A stretch of 64,000 nucleotides of DNA from Serratia nevei. Its GTDB lineage: Bacteria; Pseudomonadota; Gammaproteobacteria; Enterobacterales; Enterobacteriaceae. The notes beneath the pieces are model-generated. The model made no database searches. It had not been told where the DNA came from and was given only the letters and a program-made list of their open reading frames with translations. Where the stretch lies: NCBI RefSeq assembly GCF_024160145.1, contig NZ_JAMYWQ010000015.1, positions 44,392-108,391 of the forward strand, read 5' to 3'. A program made the translations under genes and the position numbers. Shown here in pieces: positions 42,479-51,822 of the stretch; positions within the stretch are counted from its first letter, which is position 1; each line of letters starts with the position of its first letter.

Positions 42479-43558
42479 TTACTTGTGCTGGCCCTGTTTC
42501 TGCAGGAACTGCACGCCCTTGTCCGGGAAGTCGGTAAACACGCCGTCGACGCCGGCCTGGTTGTAAATCACGTCATACAGCTGGTTCACGTCGGTCACGT
42601 ACTTCGGCAGCGCATCGGCGCGAATGGTGTACGGATGCACCGCCAGCTTGCTGGCGTGCGCTTCTTTCACCATGTCGGTCAGCACCACGTGGCCCGGCTT
42701 GGATTGATCCGCTACCACCAGCATGTGGTAGTCCGGCCCGATGCCGTCGGCATACTGAGCGATTTTCTTCATCGCGCCCGGCTTGAACATCCAGTCGTAG
42801 TCGTATTCAACCCACTTGCCGTCGGCTTTCTGCTCGTAGGTTTCCTGCCAGTCGTTATAGGCGATCAGCTGCACCAGCTTCAGATCCATGCCCAGCTTCG
42901 GCTCCAGCTCGTTCTTGATGCGTTTGAGCTCGTTGGCGTCGAAGCACTGCAGGTAGACGTTATCGTTCTTGCCGGTGTAACCATACTGCTTGAGCACCGC
43001 CAGCACTTTGCTGGAGATGTCTTTGCCTTCCTGTTTGTGGAACCACGGCGCCTTGATTTCAGGGTAGATGCCGATGTTCTTGCCGGTCGAATGATTCAGC
43101 CCCTGCACGAACTCGATCTCTTCCTGGAAGGTGTGTACGCGGAAGTCGGATTTGCCCATCGGGAAGCGGCCAGGATAACCCTGTACCTTCTTGCCGTTTT
43201 CGATTTCAAAGCCTTCGGTGAACTTCAGCGATTTGATCTCCGCCAGCGTAAAGTCGATGGCGTAGTAGCGGCCGTCTTTGCGCGCGCGATCCGGGAAGCG
43301 TTCGGCGACGTCGGTGACGCGATCGAGGTAATGGTCGTGCAGCACCACCAGCTCGTTGTCCTTGGTCATCACCAGATCTTGTTCGAGGTAATCGGCGCCC
43401 TGGGCGTAGGCCATCGCCTTCGCCGGCAGGGTGTGTTCCGGCAGGTAGCCGCTGGCGCCGCGGTGGGCGATTACCACTTTGTCCGCCGCCTGGGCGGCGC
43501 TGACCATTGAGGTGGCGAGAATGATCCCTGTCAGCAGGGCTTTGACTTGAGTCCGCAT
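42479..43558 (-). CDS. glpQ: GlpQ periplasmic glycerophosphodiester phosphodiesterase
   Basis: Hydrolyses glycerophosphodiesters in the periplasm to glycerol-3-phosphate, which GlpT imports. 359 residues from the ATG at 43558. The signal peptide MRTQVKALLTGIILATSMVS ends at AQA|ADK. The GDPD fold is marked by VIAHRGASGYLPEHT (catalytic His and Arg), DYLEQDLVMTKD (metal-binding Glu/Asp) and LHDHYLDRVTD. It lies downstream of glpT on the same strand with a hairpin in between. Confidence 0.95.
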   Translation of the reverse strand: MRTQVKALLTGIILATSMVSAAQAADKVVIAHRGASGYLPEHTLPAKAMAYAQGADYLEQDLVMTKDNELVVLHDHYLDRVTDVAERFPDRARKDGRYYAIDFTLAEIKSLKFTEGFEIENGKKVQGYPGRFPMGKSDFRVHTFQEEIEFVQGLNHSTGKNIGIYPEIKAPWFHKQEGKDISSKVLAVLKQYGYTGKNDNVYLQCFDANELKRIKNELEPKLGMDLKLVQLIAYNDWQETYEQKADGKWVEYDYDWMFKPGAMKKIAQYADGIGPDYHMLVVADQSKPGHVVLTDMVKEAHASKLAVHPYTIRADALPKYVTDVNQLYDVIYNQAGVDGVFTDFPDKGVQFLQKQGQHK

Positions 43559-43593
43559 TCCGTTTTTCTCCGTGTTGTTGGGGGCAGGGTAGT

Positions 43594-43616
43594 AAAAAGG
43601 CCGCAGGGCGGCCTTT
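43594..43616 (-). terminator. Partial terminator between glpT and glpQ
   Basis: Read on the minus strand, AAAGGCCG, loop CCCTG, CGGCCTTT is followed by further T residues (43594-43597). It lies 26 bases after the glpT stop and inside the glpTQ operon, so it may make glpQ expression lower than glpT. Confidence 0.65.
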
Positions 43617-43641
43617 AAATCATGCAAAAGTCGTGTGACGG

Positions 43642-44997
43642 TTAGCCGCGCTTGCCGGCGGCGATTTCCGCGTGGTGTTTCTTCTCGTTCAGCATGGTCA
43701 GCAGCAGCAGGATAACCGCCAGCACGCCGCCGCCGATCATCACCATGAAGCCGCCGTCCCAACCGAAGAAGTCTACGGTGTAGCCGACGATGGCGCTGGC
43801 CGCGACCGAGCCGCCCAGGTAGCCGAACAGGCCGGTGAAGCCTGCGGCGGTGCCGGCGGCTTTCTTCGGCGCCAGCTCCAGCGCGTGCAGGCCGATCAGC
43901 ATCACCGGGCCGTAGATCAGGAAGCCGATGACCAGCATACAGATCATGTCCACGGTCGGGTTACCGGCCGGGTTCATCCAGAACACCACGGTGGCGATGG
44001 TCACCAGCGTCATGAAGAACACGCCGGTGGCGCCACGGTTGCCTTTGAACACTTTGTCCGACATCCAGCCGCACAGCAGGGTGCCCGGGATACCGGCGTA
44101 TTCATACAGGAAGTAGGCCCAGGACGACTTGTCCAGCGCGAAGTGTTTCACTTCTTTCAGGTAGGTCGGAGACCAGTCCAGAATGCCGTAACGCAGCAGG
44201 TAGACGAATACGTTGGCGACCGCGATGTACCACAGCAGCTTGTTCGGCAGAATGTACTGCATGAAGATCTGCTTGGCGGTCAGCTCTTCTTCGTCTTTTT
44301 CGCTGTAGTCGTCCGGATAGTCGTTTTTGTACTCTTCAATCGGCGGCAGGCCGCAGGATTGCGGGGTGTCGCGCATCAGGGCGAAGGCGATCAGGGCCAC
44401 CAGGATGGCGCCGAAGGCCGGCATGTACAGCGCCGCGTGCCAGTCGTTGAACCAGGCCATACCCAACAGGAACAGCAGCGGCGGCAGGCCGCCACCCACG
44501 TTGTGGGCGCAGTTCCAGATGGAAACGATGCCGCCGCGTTCTTTCTGCGACCACCAGTGCACCATGGTACGGCCGCACGGCGGCCACCCCATGCCCTGGA
44601 ACCAGCCGCACAGGAACAGCAGGACGAACATGATGGCGATGCTGGAAGTGGCCCACGGCACGAAGCCCATGAACAACATCACCGCCGCCGCCAGGATCAG
44701 GCCGGCAGGCAGGAATACCCGCGGGTTGGAACGGTCGGAGACCGAACCCATGATGAATTTGGAGAAGCCGTAGGCGATGGAAATGCCCGACAGCGCGAAG
44801 CCGAGGTCACCGCGGCTGAAGCCTTGTTCGATCAGGTAAGGCATAGCCAGGGTGAAGTTCTTACGCACCAGGTAGTAAGCGGCGTAACCGAAGAAGATCC
44901 CCAGGAAAATTTGCCAGCGCAGCTTACGGTAGAGCGGGTCTACCTTATCGCTCGGCACACGGGCGATGTGTGCGGCCGGCTTAAAAATACTCAACAT
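43642..44997 (-). CDS. glpT: GlpT glycerol-3-phosphate:phosphate antiporter
   Basis: Major-facilitator inner-membrane exchanger of glycerol-3-phosphate for phosphate; also the usual route of fosfomycin entry. 451 residues, twelve transmembrane helices, with the organophosphate antiporter pattern [12 protein letters not shown] (Arg in helix 1) and [18 protein letters not shown]. Begins [20 protein letters not shown] like E. coli GlpT. Divergent from glpABC. Confidence 0.97.
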   Translation of the reverse strand: MLSIFKPAAHIARVPSDKVDPLYRKLRWQIFLGIFFGYAAYYLVRKNFTLAMPYLIEQGFSRGDLGFALSGISIAYGFSKFIMGSVSDRSNPRVFLPAGLILAAAVMLFMGFVPWATSSIAIMFVLLFLCGWFQGMGWPPCGRTMVHWWSQKERGGIVSIWNCAHNVGGGLPPLLFLLGMAWFNDWHAALYMPAFGAILVALIAFALMRDTPQSCGLPPIEEYKNDYPDDYSEKDEEELTAKQIFMQYILPNKLLWYIAVANVFVYLLRYGILDWSPTYLKEVKHFALDKSSWAYFLYEYAGIPGTLLCGWMSDKVFKGNRGATGVFFMTLVTIATVVFWMNPAGNPTVDMICMLVIGFLIYGPVMLIGLHALELAPKKAAGTAAGFTGLFGYLGGSVAASAIVGYTVDFFGWDGGFMVMIGGGVLAVILLLLTMLNEKKHHAEIAAGKRG

Positions 44998-45361
44998 GAG
45001 CGCCTCCGATGGCTTTATCTGTTATCACATCAATATGACTTTTTACGTTCATTTGATGATTGAGCGGATATCGAATGTGGTGTTTTTGTGTTCCATAACG
45101 AGCGCCATTGTCATCAAATACGCCTGGTGTCGCTGTGACGAATGGCGCAATTGTTACACTTTCATGAAACCACGGCGGATTTTGAGCGATTCGTTAACGT
45201 TATGAAATAGAAAAACGTCCAAAAATCGTGATTATGATCACATTGATGGTTTTTTGTGGACATTTTTATTTCGTTTCATGTTCGTTATTGTTCCTTATCA
45301 AACAAAGGCCCTAATAACCGTGGCTCAATAGGCTCATAACTACCGATCCTGAGGGAGCGAC
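44998..45361. promoter_or_regulatory. glpTQ-glpABC divergent control region
   Basis: This 364-base AT-rich region carries both promoters. A near-consensus CRP site CGTGATTATGATCACA lies at 45227-45242. A tandem direct repeat TGTTCGTTAT/TGTTCCTTAT (45279-45298) close to glpA resembles GlpR half-operators, and further A/T-rich repeats lie nearer glpT. Both operons are known to be repressed by GlpR and activated by CRP in E. coli. The CRP call is firm, the GlpR call is by pattern only. Confidence 0.7.
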
Positions 45362-47011
45362 ATGAGCAGCTATTTTGACGGCGGCGAAACGGATGTGATC
45401 ATCATCGGCGGCGGCGCCACCGGCGCAGGTATCGCCCGCGACTGTGCGCGGCGCGGCCTGCGCTGCATCTTGCTGGAGCGCCACGACATCGCCACCGGCG
45501 CCACCGGCCGCAACCACGGTTTACTGCACAGCGGCGCGCGCTATGCGGTGACCGACGGCGAGTCGGCGCGCGAGTGCATCGAAGAGAACCGCATCCTGAA
45601 ACGCATTGCCCACCACTGCATCGAACGCACCGATGGGCTGTTCATCACCCTGCCGCAGGACTCGCTGGACTATCAACAGCAGTTTATCGCCGCCTGCCGC
45701 CAGGCCGACATTGACGCCGAAGCGATCGAGCCGCAGCTGGCGCTGCGGCTGGAGCCTGCGGCCAACCCGGCGCTGATCGGCGCGGTGCGGGTGCCGGACG
45801 GCACCGTCGATCCCTTCCGGCTGACCGCCGCCAACATGCTGGACGCGCGCGAACACGGCGCGCAGATCCTGACCTACCACCAGGTGGTGGGGCTACTGCG
45901 CAGCGGCGACCGGGTGACGGGCGTGCGCGTTTACGACCATCAGAGCAAGCGGCGCTATGAGCTGCACGCGCCGGTGGTGGTCAACGCCGCCGGCATCTGG
46001 GGCCAGCAGATCGCCGAATACGCCGACCTGCGCATCCGCATGTTCCCGGCCAAGGGCGCGCTGCTGATCCTCGGCCACCGCATCAACAACATGGTGATCA
46101 ACCGCTGCCGCAAACCGGCGGACGCCGACATCCTGGTGCCGGGCGACACCATCTCGCTGATCGGCACCACCTCGACCCATATCGATTACGACCAAATTGA
46201 CAACATGCTGGTGACCCCGCAGGAAGTGGACATTCTGATCCGCGAGGGGGCGCTGCTGGCGCCCACCCTGGCGCAGACCCGCATTCTGCGCGCCTATGCC
46301 GGGGTGCGGCCGCTGGTGGCCAGCGACGACGATCCCAGCGGGCGCAACGTCAGCCGCGGCATCGTGCTGCTCGATCACGCCAGCCGCGACGGGCTGGAAG
46401 GGTTTATCACCATCACCGGCGGCAAGCTGATGACGTACCGCCTGATGGCGGAGTGGGCCACCGACAAGGTGTGCGAAAAGCTTGGCGTAAACCGCCCGTG
46501 TACCACCGCGCAGGACGCGTTGCCCGGCTCCCGCCAGTCGGCGGAGGAAACGGTGCGCAGCGTGGTTTCTCTGCCCGCCAGCATCCGTGGCTCGGCCATT
46601 TACCGCCACGGCGATCGCGCCAGCCAGGTGCCGGCGGCCGACCGGCTCGACACCAGCCTGGTGTGCGAATGCGAGGCGGTGACCGCCGGGGAAGTGCGCT
46701 ATGCGGTCAACTCGCTGACCGTCAACAATCTGGTGGATCTGCGCCGCCGCACCCGCGTCGGCATGGGCACCTGCCAGGGCGAACTCTGCGCCTGCCGCGC
46801 CGCCGGGCTGCTGACGCGCTTCAAGGTCAGCACGCCGCAGCAGTCCATCGCGCAGCTGTCGCAGTTCCTCAACGAACGGTGGAAAGGCGTACGGCCGATC
46901 GCCTGGGGCGATGCGCTGCGCGAGAGCGAATTTACCAGCTGGGTTTACCAGGGGTTATGCGGGCTTGAGGCCCAGGCCGATAAGGAGCAGGAGGCGGATG
47001 ATGCGATTTGA
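45362..47011 (+). CDS. glpA: GlpA anaerobic glycerol-3-phosphate dehydrogenase, large subunit
   Basis: FAD-binding catalytic subunit that oxidises glycerol-3-phosphate to DHAP during anaerobic respiration. 549 residues. The N-terminal FAD motif IIIGGGATGAGIARD is followed by the DAO-type domain with TGRNHGLLHSGARYAV. The C-terminal BFD-like [2Fe-2S] domain has CECEAVT and GTCQGELC. It overlaps glpB by 11 bases. Confidence 0.97.
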   Translation: MSSYFDGGETDVIIIGGGATGAGIARDCARRGLRCILLERHDIATGATGRNHGLLHSGARYAVTDGESARECIEENRILKRIAHHCIERTDGLFITLPQDSLDYQQQFIAACRQADIDAEAIEPQLALRLEPAANPALIGAVRVPDGTVDPFRLTAANMLDAREHGAQILTYHQVVGLLRSGDRVTGVRVYDHQSKRRYELHAPVVVNAAGIWGQQIAEYADLRIRMFPAKGALLILGHRINNMVINRCRKPADADILVPGDTISLIGTTSTHIDYDQIDNMLVTPQEVDILIREGALLAPTLAQTRILRAYAGVRPLVASDDDPSGRNVSRGIVLLDHASRDGLEGFITITGGKLMTYRLMAEWATDKVCEKLGVNRPCTTAQDALPGSRQSAEETVRSVVSLPASIRGSAIYRHGDRASQVPAADRLDTSLVCECEAVTAGEVRYAVNSLTVNNLVDLRRRTRVGMGTCQGELCACRAAGLLTRFKVSTPQQSIAQLSQFLNERWKGVRPIAWGDALRESEFTSWVYQGLCGLEAQADKEQEADDAI

Positions 47012-48269
47012 CGTAGTGGTGATTGGCGGCGGCCTGGCGGGCCTGAGCTGCGCCATTGCCGTGGCCGAACAGGGCAAACGCTGTGCGGTGGTCAGTTCTG
47101 GCCAGAGCGCGCTCTACTTCTCCTCCGGTTCGCTCGATCTGCTGGCGAGATTGCCGGACGGCACGCCGGTCGAGATGCCGCTGGCGGCGTTACCGCAGCT
47201 GGCGCAGCAGGCGCCGCAGCATCCGTATGCCCTGATCGGGTCCGGCCGGGTGGCGGCGCTGTCCGCCGCCGCACAGCGGCTGCTGGAGCGCTGCGGGCTG
47301 AACCTGCAGGGCGAGGGCGCCAATAACCATCTGCGCATTACGCCGCTGGGCACGCGCCGCGCCACCTGGCTCAGCCCGCAGGCGATCCCGACGCTGCCGC
47401 TGACCGGCCAACTGCCGTGGCGGCGCATCGCGGTGATCGGCATCGAGGGGTTCCTCGACTTCCAGCCGCAGATGGCCGCCGACTCCCTGAGCCGGGAGCT
47501 GGGCGTGCAGACGGATGTGGCCTATTTGCACATGCCGGCGCTGGACAGATTGCGTAATAACCCCAGCGAATTCCGCGCGGTGAACATCGCCCGGGTGCTG
47601 GATTTGATGGAAAGCCTGCCGCCGATGGCCGAGGAGCTGCGGCGGCTGGCGGGCGAGGCCGACGCGCTCTTCCTGCCGGCCTGTTTGGGGTTGGAGGACG
47701 ATGCGTCGCTGGCGGTGTTGCAGGATGCGGTCGGCAAACCGATTCGCTTGCTGCCGACGCTGCCGCCTTCGGTGCCCGGCATGCGCTTGCATCAGGCGCT
47801 GCGGCGGCGTTTCCAGCAGCTTGGCGGCGTTGTCATGCCTGGCGACAGCGTGCTGCGCGCCGAGTGCGAGGCCGGCCGCGTCACCGGCCTGTATACCCGC
47901 AACCACGGCGATATTCCGCTGCGGGCGCAGCAGGTGGTGCTGGCCAGCGGCAGCTTCTTCAGCAACGGGCTGGTGGCGGATTTCGACGGGGTGCGTGAGC
48001 CGGTCTTCGGGCTGGACGTGCACAGCCGGGCGGATCGCGCCGACTGGAGCCGGCGCGAGCTGTTCGCGCCGCAGCCTTATCTGCGGTTTGGCGTGCGCAC
48101 CGACGGCAGGCTGCGGGCGATGAAGCAGGGCATGCCATTCGACAATCTGTATGCCATCGGTGCGGTCGCCGGCGGCTACGATCCGCTGCAGCAGGGCTGC
48201 GGCGCCGGCGTGTCATTGATCGGCGCGCTGCATGTCGCGCAGCAGATCGCCGCGGAGGAAAACGCATGA
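47001..48269 (+). CDS. glpB: GlpB anaerobic glycerol-3-phosphate dehydrogenase, subunit B
   Basis: FMN/FAD-binding subunit that links GlpAC to the quinone pool at the membrane. About 422 residues from the ATG at 47001; the adjacent ATG at 46998 is equally possible, and a GGAGG lies just before. It has FDVVVIGGGLAGLSCAIAVA at the N-terminus, RNHGDIPLRAQQVVLASGSF in the middle and the C-terminal PLQQGCGAGVSLIGALHVA. It overlaps glpC by four bases (ATGA). Confidence 0.95.
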   Translation: MRFDVVVIGGGLAGLSCAIAVAEQGKRCAVVSSGQSALYFSSGSLDLLARLPDGTPVEMPLAALPQLAQQAPQHPYALIGSGRVAALSAAAQRLLERCGLNLQGEGANNHLRITPLGTRRATWLSPQAIPTLPLTGQLPWRRIAVIGIEGFLDFQPQMAADSLSRELGVQTDVAYLHMPALDRLRNNPSEFRAVNIARVLDLMESLPPMAEELRRLAGEADALFLPACLGLEDDASLAVLQDAVGKPIRLLPTLPPSVPGMRLHQALRRRFQQLGGVVMPGDSVLRAECEAGRVTGLYTRNHGDIPLRAQQVVLASGSFFSNGLVADFDGVREPVFGLDVHSRADRADWSRRELFAPQPYLRFGVRTDGRLRAMKQGMPFDNLYAIGAVAGGYDPLQQGCGAGVSLIGALHVAQQIAAEENA

Positions 48270-49465
48270 GCCTGCATCAGGACCACAGCTTTGAAAGCTG
48301 CATCAAATGCACCGTCTGCACCACCTACTGCCCGGTCGCCAAAGTGAACCCGCTCTATCCGGGGCCAAAACAGGCGGGGCCGGACGGCGAGCGGCTGCGG
48401 CTGAAAGATCCGGCGCTGTACGACGAAGCGCTGAAATACTGCACCAACTGCAAGCGCTGTGAAGTGGCCTGCCCGTCCGACGTCAAAATCGGCGACATCA
48501 TTCAGCGCGCCCGCGCCGACTTCGCCCAGAGCAAGCCGACGCTGCGCGACGCTATCCTCAGCCACACCGACATCATGGGCTCGCTGTCGACGCCGTTCGC
48601 GCCGATCGTCAACGCTGCTACCGGGCTGAAACCGGTGCGCAAGCTGTTGGACAAGGCGCTGAAGATCGATCACCGTCGCGAACTGCCGAAATACTCGTTC
48701 GGCACTTTCCGCCGCTGGTACCGGCAACAGGCGCAGGCTCAGCAGCGTTATGCCGAGCAGGTGGCGTTTTTCCACGGCTGCTTCGTCAACTATAACCATC
48801 CGCAGCTGGGCAAGGATTTGATCCGCGTGTTCAACGCGCTGGATATCGGCGTGCAGCTGCTGAAACGCGAGAAATGCTGCGGCGTGCCGCTGATCGCCAA
48901 CGGGTTTATCGAGCAGGCCAAAAAGCAGGCCAGGGTCAACGCCGAGTCGCTGCATGAAACGGTGCTGGAGCGCGGCATTCCGGTGGTGGCGACCTCATCG
49001 AGCTGCACCTTCACCCTGCGCGACGAATACCCTCATCTGCTGGACGTGGATACCACCCCGGTGCGCGATCGGGTGGAGCTGGCGACGCGCTATCTCTACC
49101 GCCTGATCAATCAGGGGCGCAGCCTGCCGCTGAAACCCACGCCGCTGAGGGTGGCTTATCACACCCCTTGCCATATGGAGAAGATGGGGTGGACTGCCTA
49201 CACCCTGGAGCTGCTGCGGCAGATACCGGGACTGGAGCTGGTGGTGCTGGATTCGCAGTGCTGCGGCATCGCCGGCACCTACGGGTTCAAATCGGAGAAC
49301 TACGCCACTTCGCAAGGCATCGGCGCGCCGCTGTTCCGGCAGATAGAAGAGAGCGGGGTGGATCTGGTGGTGACCGACTGCGAGACCTGCAAATGGCAGA
49401 TAGAAATGTCCACCAGCAAGCGCTGCGAACATCCGATCACCCTGCTGGCACAGGCGCTGGCATAA
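48266..49465 (+). CDS. glpC: GlpC anaerobic glycerol-3-phosphate dehydrogenase, iron-sulfur subunit
   Basis: Membrane-associated electron-transfer subunit of GlpABC. 399 residues. Two 4Fe-4S clusters are ligated by CIKCTVCTTYCPVAK (about 13-27) and CTNCKRCEVACPSD (about 63-76). The C-terminal half has two CCG domains, each with the paired cysteines (KREKCCGVPL and DSQCCGIAGTYG) found in HdrB/GlcF-type proteins. It ends the glpABC operon. Confidence 0.97.
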   Translation: MSLHQDHSFESCIKCTVCTTYCPVAKVNPLYPGPKQAGPDGERLRLKDPALYDEALKYCTNCKRCEVACPSDVKIGDIIQRARADFAQSKPTLRDAILSHTDIMGSLSTPFAPIVNAATGLKPVRKLLDKALKIDHRRELPKYSFGTFRRWYRQQAQAQQRYAEQVAFFHGCFVNYNHPQLGKDLIRVFNALDIGVQLLKREKCCGVPLIANGFIEQAKKQARVNAESLHETVLERGIPVVATSSSCTFTLRDEYPHLLDVDTTPVRDRVELATRYLYRLINQGRSLPLKPTPLRVAYHTPCHMEKMGWTAYTLELLRQIPGLELVVLDSQCCGIAGTYGFKSENYATSQGIGAPLFRQIEESGVDLVVTDCETCKWQIEMSTSKRCEHPITLLAQALA

Positions 49466-49472
49466 AAACGAA

Positions 49473-49492
49473 AGGGCCGGCAAGCCGGCCCT
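49473..49492 (-). terminator. Terminator between convergent glpC and dcrB
   Basis: AGGGCCGGC (49473-49481) and GCCGGCCCT (49484-49492) form a perfect stem with a tiny loop. On the minus strand a T-rich stretch (TTTCGTTTTTAT) follows, so it fits dcrB termination and may also block glpC readthrough. Confidence 0.7.
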
Positions 49493-49500
49493 CTGTGGGA

Positions 49501-50064
49501 TTACTGCTTCAGCTTCAGGGTAGAGATGATGCCTTCGGCTTCGGTCTGCGCCTGTTGCTGATTGTCCGCCGGCAGCGTCACCTGAATGGTCAGCATATTG
49601 TTGTTCAGCGAGCCGATCAGGACGGAAGAATAGGCTTTTTCACCGCCGCTGGTGATGATGCTGTCCAGCTGACGCAGCGGCACGCCGTTGACGTCGAGCG
49701 CCTTGTTGGTGATCACCTGCAGGTCGGCGTCACGCGCGCGCTGGGTATTCTCCAGGCGCTTGGCCAGGGTCTCCAGGCTGTCGGCGGTCTTGTCGCCCAG
49801 GATCACGATCACCGCACGCTGGCCGGTGCTGTCTGCGTAAACATGCATGTTGTTGGCCTGGTTGCCCAGTTTGCCGCTCTGATCCGCCATGCCGACCGGC
49901 AGGGTGAACGCCAGTTTACCGTCCAGCAGGCTCACCTGCTGCCCGGCCGGCGCGCTGGCCGCCGCGCCGTCTGGCGCTGCCTTGGTGTCTTTGGTGTTGC
50001 CGTCGCAGGCCGCGAGGCCAAGCGCCAGCAGGCTGATACCCATCAATTTCGCTACTTTACGCAT
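49501..50064 (-). CDS. dcrB: DcrB lipoprotein
   Basis: Inner-membrane/periplasmic lipoprotein; in E. coli it is required for phage C1/C6 DNA entry and influences lipoprotein maturation. 187 residues: type II signal peptide MRKVAKLMGISLLALGLAAC with lipobox LAAC (Cys20), then a linker and a PsbP/Mog1-like domain (SLLDGKLAFTLPVGMADQSG). Begins MRKVAKLMGIS. In E. coli too it neighbours yhhQ; here a GNAT gene is inserted between them. Confidence 0.92.
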   Translation of the reverse strand: MRKVAKLMGISLLALGLAACDGNTKDTKAAPDGAAASAPAGQQVSLLDGKLAFTLPVGMADQSGKLGNQANNMHVYADSTGQRAVIVILGDKTADSLETLAKRLENTQRARDADLQVITNKALDVNGVPLRQLDSIITSGGEKAYSSVLIGSLNNNMLTIQVTLPADNQQQAQTEAEGIISTLKLKQ

Positions 50065-50144
50065 CGGGCTTCCTTCTTCCTTTCCGGTAGGGATTTACTG
50101 TCGTATCGCAACCTATTCCAGGTTGAAATGCAAGGCAGATGTTG

Positions 50145-50579
50145 TCACAAGTTTTTTTCCAGTAATAGCCGATAATCAGCCACTTCGCCTTTCTTTTCCA
50201 GCTGAACAATCTGATAGTGGTGGGCGAGCAGCATCGTCAGCATGGCGCGGAACCGGTTACGGGTTTTAACCGTCAGCTGGCGATAGCCCTGCGCCCGCGC
50301 CCAGCGTTCCTGTTCGGCCAACAAGGCCTGTGCCACGCCGTGGCGACGAAATGCCGGCAGCACGCCGCCCAGCCAGCTGTAAAACACCGTTTCCCGCTGT
50401 TGATAACCGAGCTTGAAACCGGCTGGCTGGCCGCCTATCTCGGCGATCAACAGGCTGGCGGGGGCGGGGCCGATGCGCCGCTGCAGATCGGCCAGGCTAT
50501 GCAGGCTGCCGAATTCGGGGATGCGTTGGTAAAGGCGGTGGATTTCTTCGAGCGTGGCGTTGCGAACGATTGGGGTCAT
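50145..50579 (-). CDS. GNAT-family N-acetyltransferase
   Basis: 144-residue acetyl-CoA-dependent acetyltransferase of unknown substrate. The central GNAT core has FYSWLGGVLPAFRRHGVAQA, where PAFRRHGVA corresponds to the acetyl-CoA-binding R-x-x-G-x-A motif (family Q/R-x-x-G-x-G/A), and LTVKTRNRFRAMLTMLLAHHY in the C-terminal half. It lies on the minus strand between yhhQ and dcrB; E. coli K-12 has no gene here. A tandem pentanucleotide repeat lies in its upstream region. Confidence 0.8.
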   Translation of the reverse strand: MTPIVRNATLEEIHRLYQRIPEFGSLHSLADLQRRIGPAPASLLIAEIGGQPAGFKLGYQQRETVFYSWLGGVLPAFRRHGVAQALLAEQERWARAQGYRQLTVKTRNRFRAMLTMLLAHHYQIVQLEKKGEVADYRLLLEKNL

Positions 50580-50618
50580 GGGCGGCCTCCAAAGGATAGG
50601 GCCGCCCAGAATAGCACG

Positions 50619-50645
50619 GCTCAGCTCAGCTCAGCTCAGCTCAGC
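50619..50645. repeat. Tandem pentanucleotide repeat (GCTCA)5
   Basis: Five perfect GCTCA units (50619-50643) followed by GC. The repeat spans the yhhQ stop codon and the gap before the GNAT gene, both on the minus strand. Because the yhhQ stop lies within the first units read, a change in copy number would not alter the protein but would change the spacing to the GNAT gene, whose start is 40 bases further. Confidence 0.9.
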
Positions 50646-51295
50646 TGCAGGCTGCCGCTGCGCGCCGCGATGCGTTTGAGCAGCATGTTCAGCAACACGC
50701 CGTACATCGGCAGGAAGAACAGCAGGCAGATCATCACCTTGAAGCTGTAATCCACCAGCGCGATCTCCACCCAGTTGCTGGCCATGAAGGGATCGCTGCT
50801 CTTGTAGAAGGCGATGAAGAAGAACGCCAGCGTATCGCTGATGTTGCCGAAGAACATCGCCGCCGCCGGCGCCACCCACCAGGCGCTGCGCTGGCGCAGG
50901 CGGTTGAAGACGTGTACGTCGAGGATCTGGCCGAGCACGTAGGCCATAAAGCTGGCGACGGCGATGCGCGCCACGAACAGGTTAAAACTGCCCAGCGCCG
51001 CGAATCCCTGCCACTCTCCCTGATAGGTGACGGTGGAGATCACGTAAGAGATGAACAGCGCCGGCACCATTACCGCCAGGATAATCCGCCGCGCCAGCGG
51101 CGCGCCAAAAATGCGCACGGTCAGATCGGTTGCCAGGAAGATAAACGGGAAGGTAAAGGCGCCCCAGGTGGTATGGAAGCCGAAAACGGTGATCGGCAGC
51201 TGCACCAGGTAGTTGCTGGAGGTAATGATGGCGATATGAAACAGCGAAAGCCAGACCAACGCCGTGAAGCGCTGCTGTGCGGTAAACGAATACAT
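50636..51295 (-). CDS. yhhQ: YhhQ queuosine-precursor (preQ0/preQ1) transporter
   Basis: Inner-membrane VUT/QPTR-family transporter that imports 7-deazaguanine precursors for queuosine. 219 residues with six hydrophobic spans. The family features are WGAFTFPFIFLATDLTVRIF and the C-terminal FGNISDTLAFFFIAF segment. The C-terminal residues GSLQLS and the stop codon are encoded inside the pentanucleotide repeat. Neighbours (dcrB on one side, tusA on the other) match E. coli. Confidence 0.93.
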   Translation of the reverse strand: MYSFTAQQRFTALVWLSLFHIAIITSSNYLVQLPITVFGFHTTWGAFTFPFIFLATDLTVRIFGAPLARRIILAVMVPALFISYVISTVTYQGEWQGFAALGSFNLFVARIAVASFMAYVLGQILDVHVFNRLRQRSAWWVAPAAAMFFGNISDTLAFFFIAFYKSSDPFMASNWVEIALVDYSFKVMICLLFFLPMYGVLLNMLLKRIAARSGSLQLS

Positions 51296-51515
51296 GTTGT
51301 AGCCTTTTTAGCAGTGGGGTGAGGGAACCCAGTGTGTCTTGTTAAAACAGCAAAAAACGCTGCGCGGCGGCATGATACGCGTTTGCGCAACCAATGCAAT
51401 GGTTAAATTTAACGCAAACGTTAACGCATCTTGCGCAGAAAAACTACCGGCGTAAACTAGGCGCTAATGAGATGCGGCGAGCGTTCGCCGATCGTTTTTG
51501 AACGAGAAAAATTGC

Positions 51516-51761
51516 ATGACTGACTTATTTGCCCAGGCAGACCAGACGCTCGACGCGCTGGGCCTGCGTTGCCCGGAACCGGTGATGATGGTGCGCAAAA
51601 CCGTGCGCCATATGGACAACGGCGAAACGCTGCTGATTATCGCCGACGATCCGGCCACCACCCGCGATATACCGGGGTTCTGCCGCTTTATGGAGCACAC
51701 GCTGGTGGCGCAGGAGACCGAGCAGGCGCCATACCGTTATCTGTTACGTAAAGGTGTATAG
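51516..51761 (+). CDS. tusA: TusA sulfurtransferase (sulfur carrier for tRNA thiolation)
   Basis: Accepts persulfide from IscS and passes it to TusBCD for 2-thiouridine synthesis in tRNA. 81 residues from the ATG at 51516 ([17 protein letters not shown]), identical in length to E. coli TusA. The active cysteine is Cys19 in [13 protein letters not shown] longer in-frame ATG at 51498 would add six residues. It is followed by an inserted toxin-antitoxin pair before zntA. Confidence 0.96.
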   Translation: MTDLFAQADQTLDALGLRCPEPVMMVRKTVRHMDNGETLLIIADDPATTRDIPGFCRFMEHTLVAQETEQAPYRYLLRKGV

Positions 51762-51822
51762 TTTTTAATCGCCTCGTGAGATAAGCTCCCTGCGATCGGG
51801 GAGCGTTCGAAGGGGACAAACG

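Noticed and set aside
44998..45130. FNR-like TTGAT-N4 half-sites in the glp intergenic region
   Set aside because: Only half of the palindrome matches; FNR control of glpABC is plausible from E. coli but not shown by these sequences.
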